Below, one piece after another: positions 5,673 to 7,645 of a stretch of DNA of 7,645 bases. The stretch spans positions 1-7,645 of the forward strand of contig JAODMX010000135.1 in assembly GCA_025464735.1 (NCBI GenBank). Reading direction: 5' to 3'. The notes below the pieces were generated by a model. That model did not search any database and was not told where the DNA came from. It was given only the letters and a program-made list of their open reading frames with translations. Position 1 is the first letter of the stretch. Each line of letters starts with the position of its first letter. A program made the translations under genes and the position numbers. Source of the stretch: Frondihabitans sp. (GTDB lineage: Bacteria; Actinomycetota; Actinomycetes; Actinomycetales; Microbacteriaceae).

Positions 5673-7229
5673 ATGCCACCGATCACCCGCCGTGCCTTTC
5701 TGACCGGCGCGACGCTCACGGGGATTACCGCGTCGGCGCTTGTCCTCGCCGGCTGCGCACCCACCACGCCGACACCGTCCCCCAGCCCGACGCACACCGG
5801 ACCCACGAGCTGGACTGCCCTCGGCGCCGCAGTGACGGGAACCCTGCTTCGCCCGGACAGCGGCGACTACGCCACCGCCCGCCTCACCGAGAACCCGCGC
5901 TTCGACGATGCAATGCCGCTCGGGATCCTCCAGGCCGCCTCTGCGCTCGACGTCGCCGCCGGCCTGGCTTTCGCGCGGAACACCGGCACCCCCCTCGCCG
6001 TCCGAGCCGGCGGCCACAACTACGCCGGCTGGTCCGCCGGCGGCGCGACAGGCACCGACGTGAAGCCCTCCCTTGTGATCAGCACCGCGGCGCTCGACGG
6101 CATCGCGCTCGCGGCCGACGGGACCACCGCGACGATTGGGCCGGGGGCTCCGCTGGCTCTGGTGTACGAGACGCTCGGGGCGAAGGGGCGCGCAATCGGT
6201 GCGGGATCCTGCGGTACCGTCGCGATCGGCGGACTCACGCTCGGGGGCGGCGTCGGCGTGCTCAGCCGGTCGTTCGGCCTCACCTGCGATCAGCTGACCG
6301 GCGTCGAGATCGTCACGGCCGACGGCGTCGTGCACGACGCCTCCGCGTCGAGCGACACCGACCTGTTCTGGGCCTGCCGGGGCGGAGGCGGCGGATCCGT
6401 GGGCATCGTCACGTCGATGACCTTCACGACCCAGCCCGCTCCAGACATCACGATGTTCTTCGTCCAGTGGCCCTGGACCGACGCTCTCCAGGTCGTCTCC
6501 GCGTGGCAGAACTGGATGCCCGGCGCCGACGACCGGGTCTGGTCGACGCTGAAGCTCCTGGCCGGATCCGACCACACCGCGGGTCCGATCGTCGCCCTCT
6601 CGGGAACGTGGACCGGCCCCGAGGGAGACTTCGCCGCTCAGCTCGCGGGGCTGCTCCAGAACGTCTCTGCGGCACCGCTCGCCAACACGGCGACTCGGCA
6701 CACCTACAGCGACGCCATGCTTCGGTACGCGGGCTGCGCGGGGGAGCCCGCCTCGGCGTGCACGACCGGCCCCGGCGGGGTGCTGAAGCGCGTGTCGGAG
6801 TCGGCGGCGTCGGCCATGGCGTACGACGACCTCGACTCGGCGGCGATCGCGGCACTTCTTGCGCAGGTCTCGGGCGCTTCGGGAGTGGCCGGTCTGACCG
6901 AGGGGGGAATCTCCCTGGACGCACTCGGTGGCGCCGTTGCGAAGATCGGCCCCGCCGACACCGCGTTTCCGCACCGGAAGGCTCGCTACACGGTCCAGTA
7001 CACGGCGACGTTCGCGAACGGCGCTGCGACGGTGCCGTTCGACGGGTACGTGCGGGGCTTCCGCAAGACGATGTCGTCGTCGTGGGGTGAGGGCGCCTAC
7101 GTCAACTACACCGACCCGTCGCTGACGGCGCCTGGCACAAGCTACTTCGCCGGCAATCTGGCTCGTCTCAGGTCGATCAAGAAGAAGGTCGACCCGACGA
7201 CGCTGTTCCACCAGCCGCACTTCCTCTGA
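5673..7229 (+). CDS. Tat-exported FAD-binding oxidase of the berberine bridge enzyme family (lipoprotein)
   Basis: A 518-residue predicted flavin oxidase acting outside the cytoplasmic membrane. The N-terminus carries a twin-arginine motif (TRRAFLTG, 5-12), a short hydrophobic stretch and a lipobox LAGC with Cys28, so the folded, FAD-loaded enzyme should be exported by Tat and lipid-anchored; a Thr/Pro/Ser linker (30-47) follows. The FAD domain shows RAGGHNYAG (111-119) with His115, and GAGSCGTVAIGGLTLGGGVG (176-195) with Cys180. In this family these two positions attach FAD doubly, through 8-alpha-histidyl and 6-S-cysteinyl bonds. RGGGGGSVGIVTSMTF (236-251) ends the domain. TAFPHR (430-435) and the C-terminal BBE block NYTDPSL...SYFAGNLARLRSIKKKVDPTTLF (478-512) are canonical. 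Cys354 and Cys363 may form a disulfide. Family members oxidise sugars, alcohols or alkaloids, producing peroxide; the substrate is unknown here. The length is normal and the gene looks intact. Confidence 0.93.
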   Translation: MPPITRRAFLTGATLTGITASALVLAGCAPTTPTPSPSPTHTGPTSWTALGAAVTGTLLRPDSGDYATARLTENPRFDDAMPLGILQAASALDVAAGLAFARNTGTPLAVRAGGHNYAGWSAGGATGTDVKPSLVISTAALDGIALAADGTTATIGPGAPLALVYETLGAKGRAIGAGSCGTVAIGGLTLGGGVGVLSRSFGLTCDQLTGVEIVTADGVVHDASASSDTDLFWACRGGGGGSVGIVTSMTFTTQPAPDITMFFVQWPWTDALQVVSAWQNWMPGADDRVWSTLKLLAGSDHTAGPIVALSGTWTGPEGDFAAQLAGLLQNVSAAPLANTATRHTYSDAMLRYAGCAGEPASACTTGPGGVLKRVSESAASAMAYDDLDSAAIAALLAQVSGASGVAGLTEGGISLDALGGAVAKIGPADTAFPHRKARYTVQYTATFANGAATVPFDGYVRGFRKTMSSSWGEGAYVNYTDPSLTAPGTSYFAGNLARLRSIKKKVDPTTLFHQPHFL

Positions 7230-7233
7230 GGTG

Positions 7234-7259
7234 TCGCGGCGCAGGCCCTCCGGCCGCGA
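7234..7259 (+). terminator. Possible terminator after the FAD oxidase gene
   Basis: TCGCGGC (7234-7240) and GCCGCGA (7253-7259) can pair as a 7-bp, GC-rich stem with a 12-base loop, beginning 5 bases after the stop codon. No U-tract follows, so if it terminates it is not a classical intrinsic terminator. Confidence 0.4.
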
Positions 7260-7297
7260 GTCAGCATTCGGTTCCGGCTGGTGTGGTCTCGTTCGGC

Positions 7298-7327
7298 GTG
7301 ACCGGGAGTGGGGTGGACCACTACGGT
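7298..7327 (+). promoter_or_regulatory. Promoter of a leaderless phosphoribosyltransferase gene
   Basis: GTGACC (7298-7303), an 18-base spacer and TACGGT (7322-7327) form a plausible vegetative promoter. The -10 box ends 7 bases before the A of the ATG at 7335, so transcription should begin at or next to the start codon. No ribosome binding site is visible, consistent with a leaderless mRNA, a common arrangement in actinobacteria. A 9-base dyad GTGGACCAC (7313-7321) abuts the -10 box and might be an operator. Confidence 0.55.
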
Positions 7328-7334
7328 TGTCTGC

Positions 7335-7645
7335 ATGGTTCTCCTCCCCGATGACGCGCCGACTGATCCAGGTAGCAGCTCCACGTCTGGTGGTTCTCCC
7401 GGCGACGAGGCGTATCCGGCTACGGCAGGCCAGAGTGTCGTCGAGGCGGCCTCGCGCGACACGGTCCGTGAGATCGTCGGCTGGCTGGAATTCGGTGAGG
7501 CAGCCCGTGAGCTCGCGCAAGACGTCCTCGCGAGCGGCTTCCGACCCGACGTCGTCGTCGCGATCGCCCGCGGCGGTCTGGTGCTGGCGGGCGCGATCTC
7601 CTACGCCCTCGACACCAAGATGTGTGGCTCGATCAACGTCGAGTT
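7335..7645 (+). CDS. Phosphoribosyltransferase domain protein (partial, C-terminus outside window)
   Basis: The 103 visible residues run off the right edge. From about residue 43 they read as the start of a type I phosphoribosyltransferase of the Gpt/xanthine-guanine-like kind: VREIVGWLEFGEAARELAQDV (44-64), PDVVVAIARGGLVLAGAISYALD (71-93) and SINVE (99-103). ARGGL (78-82) corresponds to the pyrophosphate-binding loop; the PRPP signature loop should lie beyond the edge. A substrate, probably a purine base, cannot be named from this part. Residues 1-40 are a Ser/Gly/Pro-rich, probably disordered extension not usual for the family. The ATG at 7335 is the only ATG, GTG or TTG codon in frame before the domain begins, and the promoter lies directly before it, so the extension is probably real. 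The gene is expected to be cytoplasmic and transcribed alone. Confidence 0.8.
   Translation, partial: MVLLPDDAPTDPGSSSTSGGSPGDEAYPATAGQSVVEAASRDTVREIVGWLEFGEAARELAQDVLASGFRPDVVVAIARGGLVLAGAISYALDTKMCGSINVE

Noticed and set aside
5524..5679. A 52-residue N-terminal extension of the beta-propeller protein
   Set aside because: The extension is Arg/Pro-rich with no recognisable signal, starts without a good ribosome binding site, and overlaps the start of the divergent oxidase gene; the ATG at 5523 has a strong site.
5634..7520. A minus-strand open frame of about 628 codons opposite the FAD oxidase
   Set aside because: Same reasoning: Arg/Gly-rich composition, no domain motifs, and full overlap with an intact enzyme gene that has a clear signal peptide and ribosome binding site.

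Overview
The window is high-GC, densely packed DNA with strong GC preference at third codon positions, actinobacterial -10-like hexamers and a gene that looks leaderless. Together with the protein families present, this suggests an actinobacterium. A Microbacteriaceae-type genome is my best guess, but that rests on general resemblance only. There are no mobile elements, CRISPR arrays, rRNA or tRNA genes, and no gene-free stretch exceeds about 170 bases.

Left part (1-2204, minus strand): a methionine-synthesis pair. metY (O-acetylhomoserine sulfhydrylase) is read first and metX (homoserine O-acetyltransferase, cut by the left window edge) second. MetX makes O-acetylhomoserine and MetY turns it into homocysteine with sulfide. 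A perfect 15-bp hairpin with a partly U-rich tail lies between them and leaves only 24 bases before the metX start.

Middle (2375-5523): a plus-strand short-chain dehydrogenase diverges from metY. It converges, with 21 bases between stop codons, on a two-gene minus-strand unit. That unit is a membrane-anchored beta-propeller protein followed, with a 4-base ATGA overlap, by a transglutaminase-like predicted cysteine protein. A small 8-bp tandem repeat contains both converging stop codons.

Right part (5673-7645, plus strand): a Tat-exported lipoprotein of the berberine-bridge-enzyme FAD oxidase family, predicted to hold FAD through both a His and a Cys, diverges from the beta-propeller gene. 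It is followed by a phosphoribosyltransferase gene running off the right edge, whose promoter sits so that transcription should begin at the A of the ATG.

Apart from the MetX/MetY pathway and the coupled propeller-transglutaminase pair, the genes do not form one obvious system. I see no clear case for a wholly new biological system. The items most worth checking are the metY-metX hairpin, the coupled propeller-transglutaminase pair and the exported bicovalent flavoenzyme.
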